Shown: piece by piece, positions 41,486-50,334 of the stretch
Layout: each line of letters starts with the position of its first letter
Position numbering within the stretch: position 1 is the first letter of the stretch
Source: CAZAYP01 sp964489425 [NCBI: uncultured Verrucomicrobiota bacterium]
Lineage (GTDB): Bacteria; Verrucomicrobiota; Kiritimatiellia; RZYC01
Length of the DNA stretch: 64,000 nt
Direction of reading: 5' to 3'
Assembly (NCBI GenBank): GCA_964489425.1
Contig: CAZAYP010000017.1
Coordinates: 12,334 to 76,333, forward strand
Program-made: the position numbers and the translations under genes
Notes under the pieces: model-generated
Databases searched by the model: none
The model's input: the letters and a program-made list of their open reading frames with translations, nothing else
Told to the model about the DNA's origin: nothing

Positions 41486-42250
41486 TTGAGTTCGACAATC
41501 ATAAATAAATATATACGTGAACACATTTATAATATTGGCTACTATTTGGCTGGTGCCCCTGACGGATTGCCAATACCTCCAGCAAGACTGATATTCAAAG
41601 CAATCGGTAGTTGGGAAGTGTCTTGGTATCTTTTGGGCGGTATGTATGCTCATCAGGGCATAATTTCATTTCTGCGCAAGAACAATATAAATGTCGAGGG
41701 AATTAGCTCTCTTCTTGATTTCGGCTGTGGGTGCGGCAGATTAACAAGATACTGGTCATCTCTTAAGGGCAAGACCAATATCTGCGGAGTCGATCGAAAT
41801 GTCTCACTGATTAACTGGTGCAGCAAGCGTTTCGCGCATTTCGCCAGTTTTGCCATGTGCTCAGACAATCCACCCTTGCTATATGATGACGACTCGTTTG
41901 ATTTCATATATTCATATTCCGTGTTTACTCACATAAGAATAAACTCTCAGTTGGATTGGATGAAAGAAGTTGCAAGGATAGCAAGGCCTGGTGGAAATGT
42001 GCTGATTACAACGCACGGCCGGCGCAAGGCTGAATATCACTTAAATCATGACGAATATAATAAATTGAAATTAGATGGTATTTATGCGCAAGAAGAAGAA
42101 CTGAGCGGCGACAATAGATGCGTTATTATTCATGGTAAACAATGGTTGCAGGAGAACATGCAGGGCGTTGGATTGAAATTAGTTGATTTTCACGAAAGCG
42201 GCACAAGAGATGGCGGCATGCAAGATGTAAGTCTCTACATAAAGAAATAA
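41486..42250 (+). CDS. Class I SAM-dependent methyltransferase (AT-rich, foreign-looking)
   Basis: The 254-residue protein has the SAM-binding motif LLDFGCGCGRL, an acidic ribose-binding Asp in ICGVDRN, the FDFIYSYSVFTH strand and ARPGGNVLITTHG. It is predicted to methylate a small molecule or sugar; the substrate is unknown. The start is TTG at 41486, preceded by GAGGG at a suitable distance. Codons are strikingly rich in AT third positions (many AAT, ATA, TTA) against the GC-rich surroundings. Recent acquisition is likely. Confidence 0.82.
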   Translation: MSSTIINKYIREHIYNIGYYLAGAPDGLPIPPARLIFKAIGSWEVSWYLLGGMYAHQGIISFLRKNNINVEGISSLLDFGCGCGRLTRYWSSLKGKTNICGVDRNVSLINWCSKRFAHFASFAMCSDNPPLLYDDDSFDFIYSYSVFTHIRINSQLDWMKEVARIARPGGNVLITTHGRRKAEYHLNHDEYNKLKLDGIYAQEEELSGDNRCVIIHGKQWLQENMQGVGLKLVDFHESGTRDGGMQDVSLYIKK

Positions 42251-42340
42251 GATAAACGGGCGCCAGCCCGCTGGAGTTCCAAAACCGCTTGCTTTTCCAA
42301 CCCGCTGGCCAGGCAAACGCGCGCAGGCAAACTCGTTCAT

Positions 42341-42360
42341 GACCGCCCGCAAGGGCGGTC
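42341..42360. repeat. Perfect 8-bp hairpin with GCAA tetraloop
   Basis: GACCGCCC-GCAA-GGGCGGTC is a perfect stem capped by a GNRA-class loop. It lies between the methyltransferase gene and the broken beta-helix gene. With no T run, it is a poor intrinsic terminator. It may instead be the end structure of a lost element. Confidence 0.5.
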
Positions 42361-42429
42361 TGAGTTGAGGCCTGATCAGTGAGATCATCCTTGAATTAGA
42401 AGTGGATCTGGCCACCGCCCGCCATCTGA

Positions 42430-42852
42430 TTACGTGATCTTCCGCCCTTGCGTGCGGGCTACGAACCGTCCTTGGACATCAATCAGGGGGAGGCGGATGC
42501 GAGCAAGCTGCGGCTGGATCTGGCCGCCGCGAACTGGACCATCCCTCGCCCGCCAACGAGTCAGACAGGAACTTCCCCGATGAGCCCGGCTGCCGCCCGA
42601 CTGGCTGAACAGGATCGCGCCGCCGGCCGATTTGATGTACAGGTTTTTCTTGAGGTTGACGGCGCTGAGGTCGCCGCCGCAAGTCCCGCCGGCCACGATC
42701 ACCGTGGCGCCGTCCGGCGCGCCGGACAGCGCCGCTTGGAGCGTGGCGTAGTTGCCGGGCACCTGGTAGGTCGCGGCCGCCGCCAAGACGGCCCACAGCC
42801 TTAGGCCGCCAAGGACCGCGCCGGCCAGTTCCGCCTTCGATTTCAAGGTCAT
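42430..42852 (-). pseudogene. Truncated paralogue of the beta-helix protein
   Basis: The 5' part encodes a signal region, then TYQVPGNYATLQAALSGAPD and [12 protein letters not shown], nearly identical to residues 28-76 of the protein at 36443. It then jumps to GGAILFSQSGG, which lies some 130 residues later in the intact gene. An internal deletion is therefore evident. After that the sequence is unrelated and stops at 42430. It is the N-terminal remnant matching the 3' remnant at 41300-41473. Confidence 0.75.
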
Positions 42853-42971
42853 GGGCGCGATAGTAATAAGGTCGGGTCCGGGTAAACATATTGACGGGGT
42901 GGCGTCCGCGACAGACCACGGCCGCTGCAAAACAGGAAATCCGCGAAAAAACGGATTTTAACCAATCGAGT

Positions 42972-44663
42972 TTATAAACGGGTCAGGGTGGCGCCATCAA
43001 AAAATAATAAAGTTGCCCCAACGTTGTCGGCCAGATTGAAATCCAGGCGGCGGGAATCGAACACGGTCATGCCGCCCCAAGGCAGGAACAATTTCGCCGG
43101 GAAACCCCGAATAACCGGCTGAAACGCATCGGTGTGGAAGGCGAAGAATCCGCGCTCGTTGCAGGTAACCCGATAATATCCGCCTGCGTCTCCGCGCAAA
43201 ATCTGACTGACGGGCTCGTCGTCCAACACGTTTAGAAAATTAACCGTTGTAAGGGGCGGCCGCGACGACTTTGCATTGCCGGACGTGGGATGCAGGAATA
43301 AGGCTTCTTCAAAATGATAGGCAAAGATCGGTTTTTCGCCGACAGTGTCGGCGGGCAGGTAGCCGGCTGGCATGTTGACCACGAAAACGTGGCCAGTGAC
43401 GGTCTGGAGTTGTTCGGCCACCGCCGCGACAAACTGCGTGCTGAGGCGGGAGGCCCGTTTCCAGACGAATCCCTCATGAACCAAAACGAGGGCATAGGCG
43501 CAGATGGCGGCACTCAGCAGCCCCCCGGCCATCCTCTTGCCCAGGCGGCTGGCGGGAACATCCATCCCCAAGCGGGCGACAAGCAGGCAGGCCAGCGCGG
43601 AAGGCACATAGAGATACCATCTCATGACCAAGCCCAGGACGGGCGCCAGGCTGACCATGACCAGCAGACCAAGCAAAACCGCATCACGGAACAACGCAAC
43701 CCGGCGCCAACTGATACATCCCAGGATGAGGGTGATCAGCAAAACGCTGCGCGCCCACCAGCGACCGCCCATGAAAATATTTTGGGCGCTGACGAACGAC
43801 AACAACATGCGGGCGGGCGACAGATCGGCGTTGTTGGCCACCCGCCCAAAGAAAACGCCCAATACGTGGTGACGCAGCAAAAAATAGGCGGCATAGAGTA
43901 GCGCCACAAACCCCAAAAGCAAGATGGTCGACCGGCATAACAGCTTTCGGCGAAAGGCCGCTATGAGGACCAGCGCGCCCGGCAACGACCAAGCCATTTC
44001 CTTCGAAAAAAGCGCCGCCAAAAGACTCAGGGAGCACCCCGCAAAATTCCATGCGGTGGGGCGGTCCAAGTGGCAGACAAAGCCGATCAGTGTCGCGAGG
44101 TAAAAGAAGGAACACAACGAGTCGGTTCGCGCCGCGATCCAGTACACGTTGTCGGTGTGAACCGGCAGCGCCAAAAACAGGAGCGAGGCGGCATAGGGCA
44201 CAAGTCGGCCGGAAGTCGGCATCAGCGCCCGGCCCAGCAAGACGACCATGAACGCATTGGCGCCATGAATGAGGATATTGGTCAGGTGATACGGGCCCGA
44301 GTTGTAACCGCCCATCCAGTAATTCAAATGCAGCGTGAGACGTACCAGCGGCCGGTAAAAGCCGCCGGCGTTCTGCAAGCCGTGCCAATTGGTCATAAAC
44401 AAATCGGAGGCCGACTGGGAGGCGATTCGAACCAGGCCCCAGTCATCCGAAAAAAAAGAAAGCGGCCACGAGAGCCAGGCAAGGGCGGCCACAAACGACA
44501 ACACCAACCCCGCATATATCATGATGGGGAGCAGCGTCTGCCTCGTTCGCGGATGGGGGGAGAAATCCAGGGGACAATCCCGGTTGCCGGCATGCGGAAA
44601 AAATTTCTTTTCGGCCTGCCCGGGCACACACCCGTTGGAATCGACTGTAAGGCGCGCTTTCAT
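42972..44663 (-). CDS. Polytopic membrane glycosyltransferase (PMT/GT39-like)
   Basis: The 563-residue protein has about ten membrane segments. The first periplasmic loop has the acidic pair in FFSDDWGLVR, then FYRPLVRLTLHLNY and the HLTNILIHGANAF segment typical of lipid-linked-sugar transferases. The C-terminal ~150 residues form a soluble domain. The likely start is the ATG at 44663, but a start near residue 48 (MIYAGLVLS) would remove a charged leader and is plausible. It probably transfers a sugar to a surface acceptor. Confidence 0.8.
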   Translation of the reverse strand: MKARLTVDSNGCVPGQAEKKFFPHAGNRDCPLDFSPHPRTRQTLLPIMIYAGLVLSFVAALAWLSWPLSFFSDDWGLVRIASQSASDLFMTNWHGLQNAGGFYRPLVRLTLHLNYWMGGYNSGPYHLTNILIHGANAFMVVLLGRALMPTSGRLVPYAASLLFLALPVHTDNVYWIAARTDSLCSFFYLATLIGFVCHLDRPTAWNFAGCSLSLLAALFSKEMAWSLPGALVLIAAFRRKLLCRSTILLLGFVALLYAAYFLLRHHVLGVFFGRVANNADLSPARMLLSFVSAQNIFMGGRWWARSVLLITLILGCISWRRVALFRDAVLLGLLVMVSLAPVLGLVMRWYLYVPSALACLLVARLGMDVPASRLGKRMAGGLLSAAICAYALVLVHEGFVWKRASRLSTQFVAAVAEQLQTVTGHVFVVNMPAGYLPADTVGEKPIFAYHFEEALFLHPTSGNAKSSRPPLTTVNFLNVLDDEPVSQILRGDAGGYYRVTCNERGFFAFHTDAFQPVIRGFPAKLFLPWGGMTVFDSRRLDFNLADNVGATLLFFDGATLTRL

Positions 44664-44742
44664 GAGGAAAATAGTATTGGAAGCGAGCCGTACGCGTCAA
44701 GGTGGCATAAACTCCCTTAATCCGAAGGCTCTGGCCCGCCTT

Positions 44743-45600
44743 TTATGTGAAAGCACGCAACGCGCCGGCAGCGATAGTGTAAATTTGATCGCGCCACATC
44801 AGGCGGCGCAAATCGGGCTTGATTTTGCCGGCCCAGCGCGTCTGGAACAGGCGCCAGTTGGCGCTGTCGTGCTGCTTGCGGCCGGGCGTGGCCTGGCCGT
44901 AATGGTAGATCACGCTGGCGGGCGTGTAGACCACGCGAAACCCGGCCTGCCGCGCGCGCAGGCAGAAGTCGCAATCCTCGAACCCGTTGCGAAACGCCTC
45001 GTCCAGCCCTGCCAGTTTGCGGTACACATCGGCGCGAATGATCACGCAGGCGAAGGTGACGATCTGCAGGTCGCGCGGCCGGTTGACCGCCGGCGCCGCG
45101 GGGTCGGTGTGCGGGTGCAGGTGCCAGGGATATCCTTGCTCGTCAAACGCCATGCCGCAGTGGTGCAGGCGCTGTGAATCCGGGAACAGATGCTTGTTGC
45201 CCAGCACGCCGATATCCGGCTCACGTTCCAGCACGTCCACCATGGCTTTGAGCCAGCTGGCCGTCACCAGCGTGTCGTTGTTCAGCAGGCACAAGTACTC
45301 GCCGCGCGCCACACGGGCGGCCTGGTTGTTGTTGAAGCTATAACATTGCCGTGTTTCATTCCGCAGCAAGCGCACTCGGGATCCGGCCAGCGCGCGGAAC
45401 GCCGCGGCGGCTTCCGGGTCGCTGGCATCGTCCACGAGGATGATTTCGCAGTCAACGTCCCGGGTATGTTCGGCAATGGAATCGATGCAGGCGCGCGTCA
45501 TGTCCGCGCAGTTATAGGCGGGGATGAGGATCGAAACCCGCGGCGCCGGGCGGTCCAACGCACCCACGGGAACGATCAAACCAGCATCAACGCTGACCAC
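44743..45600 (-). CDS. GT2-family glycosyltransferase with repeat-disrupted 5' end
   Basis: The core from RVSILIPAYNC to the C-terminus is a complete GT-A glycosyltransferase: DDASD (nucleotide-binding), NNDTLV (DXD-like position), and EDCDFCLRARQAGF (acceptor/base region). The open frame continues upstream to 45759 only because a MITE-like element reads through in frame. The probable start is a GTG at 45600, without a clear ribosome-binding site. A paralogue stub at 47439-47846 has the expected native N-terminus MDAGPAPRVSIII, so this gene has lost its original 5' end. It may be weakly expressed or inactive. Confidence 0.72.
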   Translation of the reverse strand: MVSVDAGLIVPVGALDRPAPRVSILIPAYNCADMTRACIDSIAEHTRDVDCEIILVDDASDPEAAAAFRALAGSRVRLLRNETRQCYSFNNNQAARVARGEYLCLLNNDTLVTASWLKAMVDVLEREPDIGVLGNKHLFPDSQRLHHCGMAFDEQGYPWHLHPHTDPAAPAVNRPRDLQIVTFACVIIRADVYRKLAGLDEAFRNGFEDCDFCLRARQAGFRVVYTPASVIYHYGQATPGRKQHDSANWRLFQTRWAGKIKPDLRRLMWRDQIYTIAAGALRAFT

Positions 45601-45625
45601 ACGCCACCATTCCCAGATCAGAGTT

Positions 45626-45728
45626 CCCCTCCTTTTCAAGGAGGGGTGCCCAACGGGCGGGGTGGTTTGATGCGGGTGCCGACCATAACCACCCCGGCCT
45701 GCGGCCACCCCTCCTTGAAAAGGAGGGG
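45626..45728. repeat. Hairpin-bounded MITE-like element, copy 2
   Basis: The 21-base left end (45626-45646; CCCCTCCTT-TTC-AAGGAGGGG) and right end (45708-45728; CCCCTCCTT-GAA-AAGGAGGGG) are exact reverse complements, and each also folds as a hairpin. Inverted similarity extends inward to the GGGGTGGTT/AACCACCCC words, about 44 bases per arm, around a core of ~20 bases. It touches the 5' side of the GT2 gene and contributes in-frame codons upstream of it. Confidence 0.8.
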
Positions 45729-45789
45729 TGCTTTCGGAAAGGCGTTCGTTTGCAACCAATGAGAAGCATTACAGAGTCACGCCTCTCGG

Positions 45790-45862
45790 GTTTGGTGCAG
45801 GCGGTGCGGCCGGCATTTTCCAGTAGGCGGCGGTGGGCCCGGCCACGCGCGGCAGGGGACAC
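45790..45862 (-). pseudogene. Fragment of the 3' part of a duplicated GT4-GT2 gene
   Basis: The minus strand here encodes LPRVAGPTAAYWKMPAAPPA, which matches LPRVTGPTAAYWKMPAAPPA in the C-terminal region of the large glycosyltransferase at 47848. The matching DNA is about 60 bases long with few differences (compare 48020-48078). A stop follows soon after. It is the only trace of a second copy of that gene. Confidence 0.75.
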
Positions 45863-45864
45863 TG

Positions 45865-47319
45865 TTAATCGGACGCCCCGGCCAATACATAGTTCCATAT
45901 ATGGTTCCAAATAAGGCCATACCCAAACTCATTCAAGTGGCAACAAGCATCGCAGTAGACAATTTCGGACACATTAGTAAAGATCATAGTAAGGTCATGA
46001 TATTGCAATCCGTTGGTTTTAAATGACTTGGCTGCCGCCTGCAGAAAAGGATACCCAGCAACTACGGCTTCACGATAGGGATGCTGGACATCAATGGCAA
46101 TGGCATGCTCCGCGGGTGACATGGATTTGGCGTAGGGAACGTATTGGTTGGGTTGGAGGAAGTGGTAATAGCGGATCCCATTGGCCGCGCACAACTGCCC
46201 CATTAGCAGTGAGGAACGCTGCCAAACGGCCGACAATTCGGAGTAAGGTGTCCCATCTTTTGGTGTATATTCAGGACCATAGCAGGCAAATTTGTTCTCC
46301 CAATTGCTGTAGATATGTGAATATATTATCAACTGGTGTTTTTTCACCAAATCAGGCCCTATTGTGGCGGCGATCGCCGCTTTGAATTTGGCGAAGCTTT
46401 CATACCGCTTGCCGGCCAAGGCCCCCAACCGCTTCAACGCTTCCTTGGGCATACCGTCCTTTTTCAAATTAGACAGCATTAACTTGTTGACTTCAAGCTG
46501 CGCAGCGCGGCTGAGATCGTAAACGGCGCGGGAAAGTGTGTTATCCGCCTGTTTCCACAAGATATAAAGGGTAGGACTGCGGTATAGGCCATCCCTGAGC
46601 CACAAGTAGGCCAAGCGGTGGCGTATGGCGCTAATTATTTCCATGTGGCCAAGACGCTTTATGGTTTCCGCGTCGATCAAATTGCCGACCCGAGCCGCCC
46701 ATTTTCTGGGGTAAAAAGGATACACGCCGCTGGGAATGTTCTCGCTTACGGGTAGGGCCATTTCGTTAAAGCCATCGATATTAACTATCGCATCGAACTG
46801 CGCGCCGAGCGCAAGCAAATACGACAGGATGATTAGCTGTTGTGGCTGTTTATAGCCACCGGTAGAGAAATTAAGCACCACCAGGTTTTTGTTTCCCACG
46901 ATGGCCGGAGCGTGCGAAATGGCATACCTGTAAATACCGAGGGCAAAGGATCCGCCGAAGATGCCCAGTATGTATTTGTCTGGCGTCCGGCACAAAAGCG
47001 GATCGGTCATTTTGCCGGAAAAAAAACCAAAGCTCGAAATGGGCAGATCGCCGTTGCGATCAGGATCGGGAGTGAATCCGAAGTATGGGTGGATCGCCTC
47101 AACAAAGTTTCCAAAATTGAAATTCGCGATGCCCTGCGCAGAGCCACGCCAAGACCCTTCGTCGTTTAGCGATATAAGTTCGTTGCGGACCAGCTTATAG
47201 CTATAATATGCGCCATAGCGGATCCGATAGGCACAATACGCTAGTATCTCGACCGTTATCCACAAGGTCAATACAACTATAAGGCTGAATCCAATTCGTT
47301 TGAAGCGAATCGATTTCAT
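45865..47319 (-). CDS. Membrane-anchored SGNH-hydrolase-like protein (paralogue 2)
   Basis: The 484-residue protein has an N-terminal membrane anchor (about 8-30) and a periplasmic domain with a GGSFALG nucleophile block, GGYKQPQQL, NIDGFNE, WQRSSLLM, YHFLQPNQYVPYAKSMSP, and a terminal DACCHLNE (Asp457-His461). These blocks match the gene at 39532 one for one. An AAGGAG site supports the ATG at 47319. Several AT-rich codons set it apart from the glycosyltransferases on either side. It sits between two fragments of one duplicated glycosyltransferase cassette. Acylation or deacylation of surface glycan is the best guess. Confidence 0.75.
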   Translation of the reverse strand: MKSIRFKRIGFSLIVVLTLWITVEILAYCAYRIRYGAYYSYKLVRNELISLNDEGSWRGSAQGIANFNFGNFVEAIHPYFGFTPDPDRNGDLPISSFGFFSGKMTDPLLCRTPDKYILGIFGGSFALGIYRYAISHAPAIVGNKNLVVLNFSTGGYKQPQQLIILSYLLALGAQFDAIVNIDGFNEMALPVSENIPSGVYPFYPRKWAARVGNLIDAETIKRLGHMEIISAIRHRLAYLWLRDGLYRSPTLYILWKQADNTLSRAVYDLSRAAQLEVNKLMLSNLKKDGMPKEALKRLGALAGKRYESFAKFKAAIAATIGPDLVKKHQLIIYSHIYSNWENKFACYGPEYTPKDGTPYSELSAVWQRSSLLMGQLCAANGIRYYHFLQPNQYVPYAKSMSPAEHAIAIDVQHPYREAVVAGYPFLQAAAKSFKTNGLQYHDLTMIFTNVSEIVYCDACCHLNEFGYGLIWNHIWNYVLAGASD

Positions 47320-47438
47320 GCCAGCTCCTTTGTGGCTCGGAACAGAGGCCAAGATGACAAGGCTTTAACCAATGGCAACCCATGTAATTAGAATGAATTT
47401 CATATCACGTCGCTTTGGCTGGCGCAAGTCCGCATTTG

Positions 47439-47846
47439 TCATAAGTGATGCAGGCGCTGCGATTCCGGGAACAGGTGCTTGTTGCCCAGCACGCCGATAT
47501 CCGGCTCGCGTTCCATCACGTCCACCATGGCTTTTAGCCAGCCGGCGGTTACAAGGGTGTCGTTATTCAGCAGGCACAGGTACTCACCGCGCGCCACACG
47601 GGCGGCCTGGTTGTTGTTATAGCTGTAACATTGCCGTGTTTCATTCCGCAGCAAACGGGTTCGGGGGCCGGCCAGCGCGCGGAACGCCGCGGCGGCTTCC
47701 GGGTCGCTGGCGTCGTCCACCAGGATGATTTCGTAGTCCACGTCCCGGGTGTGTTCGGCAATGGAATCGAGGCAGGCGCGCGTCATGTCCACGCAGTTGT
47801 AGGCGGGGATGATGATCGAAACCCGCGGGGCCGGGCCGGCGTCCAT
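47439..47846 (-). pseudogene. 3'-truncated GT2 glycosyltransferase paralogue
   Basis: The ATG at 47846 follows the upstream stop with one base between (TGAGATG) and opens MDAGPAPRVSIIIPAYNC. The next ~125 residues differ at only about ten positions from the intact core at 44743. The match ends at SQRLHH and the frame stops at 47439. The C-terminal half with the EDxDFCLR region is missing, so activity is unlikely. Confidence 0.78.
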
Positions 47847-47847
47847 C

Positions 47848-50334
47848 TCAGGCCTCCCGGGCCTGGCGCAGGCGGCGCAGCAGGAGCGCGCGCAGGCGCT
47901 GGCCCAGCGGGCTTTGTTCGGCCAGCTTGACCAGGTAGCCCATGCCCGGGGCATCCCGCAGCCAGCAGCTCAGCTTGAACGCCAGGCGCGAGCGGGGAAA
48001 CAGCACGCTGGGCAGCGCCGGCGGCGCGGCCGGCATCTTCCAATACGCGGCCGTGGGGCCGGTCACGCGCGGCAGGGTCAGCAGCAAGGCCCAGTTGCGC
48101 GCCTGGCGAGCCAGCGCCTCGTCGCCGTCGGCCCATTCCTCAGCCATGCCGGCGCGCAGGGCCAGCTGGTTGGCGGCTTCCCACACCAGGCCGCCCTGGC
48201 GCACGACCCACGGCCGCCAGTTGGCGCGGTCCTGCTCCGCCACCGGGCGCGGCATGGCCGGCCCGGACAAGGGGCCGGCGAGATCCAGCAGCTGCTGGTA
48301 GGCGCCAACAAGGCTGTCGGCCAGGCCATCCCACGCGGCCGGTGTTTCCGGCAGGGTGGCGGCCAGGGCTGGGCTGGCGCGCAAGAACTCAAATGCGCGC
48401 AGGTAGCCCGCATGCTCGTCAGGAACGAACGCCGGCCGCTGCAGCGCCAGCAGGGTGAGCATGCGGCCGGCCTTGCGCTGCCGCGCCGCGAAGCTGGCGG
48501 GCGTCATGGCGTGGAGATGGTACCCGATGGCGGTGGACCAGAACCGCAAGGTCATGCCCCGCAGGTGCAGGCGGTAGGCCAGTTCCACATCCTCGAACGC
48601 GGCAAAGGGGTAACGGGTGCTGAACAGCTCTTCTTCCTCGATCAGCCACGCACGCTTGAGCGAGCAGTTGGAGGTGTACAGTCGATTGAATACCGTGACC
48701 CGGCCGTGCTTCATGCCGCCGTAGTTGAACTGTTGGCCCGTGGGGCCCACGAGTAGATCGTAAAACGGGCTCGGCCCCAGGTCCGGGTGCCAGTGGGTCA
48801 GCCCCACCAGCGCCGTGCGCGGGTCCGGGAACCGGCGGTGGCCGGCCAGGTGCGCGGCGAGGAACTGCGGGTCCGGCACAATGTCGTCACCGGTGATCAG
48901 CAGGATCTCGCCGCGCGCCTCGCCAATGCCCAGGTTGCGGGCGGCCGCCGGGCCGCCGGGGCCGGTGTTTTCCAGCACGCGCAGCGGCACCTGTGCCGCA
49001 TGGCGCTGCGCGAGGGCCTGCAGGGCGGCCGGATCGCCGTGATCGTTCACGAGAATCAACTCATAGTCGCGCGCCGGCAGCGCCTGCCGGCCATACGCCG
49101 CCAGCGTGCGGCCCAGCGCATCGATCCGGTCGCGCGTGGGGATGAGCACAGACACGGGCAGCGTGGCCGGCCGCCGGCGCGGCTTGACCACGGCCTCGCG
49201 CCGCGCAGCCCGCGCCTGCAGTGCGGCGATCAACTTGCGCGCGGCCTCGTCCCAGGAGCACCGGGGCAAAACGTGGGCGCGGGCCGCGGCGCCGACGGCC
49301 GCGAGGCCGGCGCGTTGTTCCAGCGCCGCGCGAAGGGCAGCCACGAGCGCCGCGGGCCTGGCCTGGCACCAGTAGACATCGTCAGCCAGGTAGTACCGGT
49401 CGCGATCATAGCAGGTGCCCACGGGCACTTCGTCGTGATCGATCGGGACGAACCCGCCGGGGGCGGCGTAGTCGCAAGGCCCGCCAAAGGCCGGCATCAT
49501 CACCGGCAGGCCCAGGGCCATGGCGTCCACGATCTTCATGGAAAACCCTTCGCCGCGGAACGGCGCGAGCAACAGGTCCATGCCGGCGTACAAGCGCAGC
49601 AGGTCCGGCTTGGACACAAACTCGTTGTGCCATTCGACCCGCGGGAACCGGCGCTGTTCCGCGATCCAGCGCCGGATCTGCGGCGAGCCGGAGGATCCGC
49701 CGTAATCCTTGATGTGGACCACGAGCGGGTCGCCTGGACCGGCCACCTCGGCCAGCGCGGCCATGGCGAGATCCGTTCCGTAGCGGTACAGGTCGTGCGA
49801 GTTGGTGACGAGCAGCAGGTGCAGGTCCGGCCGCTGGCCGGTTGGCGGGCGCCCGTCCGGGAACAGGGCCGGGATCTCCGGGCTGTAACCCAGGGGCACG
49901 GTGGCGCACTCGGATTCCGGGATGCCGAGATCGCGCAGCGCCGCCAGGTTGAACTGCGCCACGGGCAGCTTGTGGTACCCGTTGAGCTGGACGTGGCGCG
50001 ACCAGTAGTCGCGCGGCCCGCGCGCCGGCCGGAACCGGTAGTTGACGCAATAGAACTCGGCGTTGACCGCGCCCGCCAGGGCTTGGCGCATGCACTGCGG
50101 CCAGTAATGGCTCCACTTGACCTGCGCGTCCGTGGCCGGGTGCCGTCGCTGCCGGGCGCGCAGCATGCGACGGTGATCCGCGCCCAGGGTGCGGGTCGCG
50201 GGCACGCCCGCGGGCACGGTCACGTCCACGCCCAGCCGGAGCAGCGCCGCGATCAAGTCGGCCGTGGCCCAGGTGAACGCGGTGGCCGCGCCGAAGTCCA
50301 CGGCGAAATGGATGGCGCCCGGACTCCCGCTCAC
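47848..50334 (-). CDS. Two-domain glycosyltransferase (GT4 + GT2)
   Basis: The 828-residue cytosolic enzyme has an N-terminal GT-B (GT4) domain to about residue 395. It includes AGMDLLLAPFRGEGFSMKIV, the E-x7-E-like donor-sugar region near the end of that domain, then AMALGLPVMMPAFGGP. A GT-A (GT2) domain follows from SVLIPTRDRID, with ILVNDHGD, ITGDDIVPD and FEDVELAYRLHLRG. Two active sites in one chain would add two sugars in succession. Translation starts at a GTG that overlaps the znuB stop as GTGA; the longer frame to 50907 is antisense to znuB. Coupling to a metal-transport gene is odd. Confidence 0.82.
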   Translation of the reverse strand: MSGSPGAIHFAVDFGAATAFTWATADLIAALLRLGVDVTVPAGVPATRTLGADHRRMLRARQRRHPATDAQVKWSHYWPQCMRQALAGAVNAEFYCVNYRFRPARGPRDYWSRHVQLNGYHKLPVAQFNLAALRDLGIPESECATVPLGYSPEIPALFPDGRPPTGQRPDLHLLLVTNSHDLYRYGTDLAMAALAEVAGPGDPLVVHIKDYGGSSGSPQIRRWIAEQRRFPRVEWHNEFVSKPDLLRLYAGMDLLLAPFRGEGFSMKIVDAMALGLPVMMPAFGGPCDYAAPGGFVPIDHDEVPVGTCYDRDRYYLADDVYWCQARPAALVAALRAALEQRAGLAAVGAAARAHVLPRCSWDEAARKLIAALQARAARREAVVKPRRRPATLPVSVLIPTRDRIDALGRTLAAYGRQALPARDYELILVNDHGDPAALQALAQRHAAQVPLRVLENTGPGGPAAARNLGIGEARGEILLITGDDIVPDPQFLAAHLAGHRRFPDPRTALVGLTHWHPDLGPSPFYDLLVGPTGQQFNYGGMKHGRVTVFNRLYTSNCSLKRAWLIEEEELFSTRYPFAAFEDVELAYRLHLRGMTLRFWSTAIGYHLHAMTPASFAARQRKAGRMLTLLALQRPAFVPDEHAGYLRAFEFLRASPALAATLPETPAAWDGLADSLVGAYQQLLDLAGPLSGPAMPRPVAEQDRANWRPWVVRQGGLVWEAANQLALRAGMAEEWADGDEALARQARNWALLLTLPRVTGPTAAYWKMPAAPPALPSVLFPRSRLAFKLSCWLRDAPGMGYLVKLAEQSPLGQRLRALLLRRLRQAREA

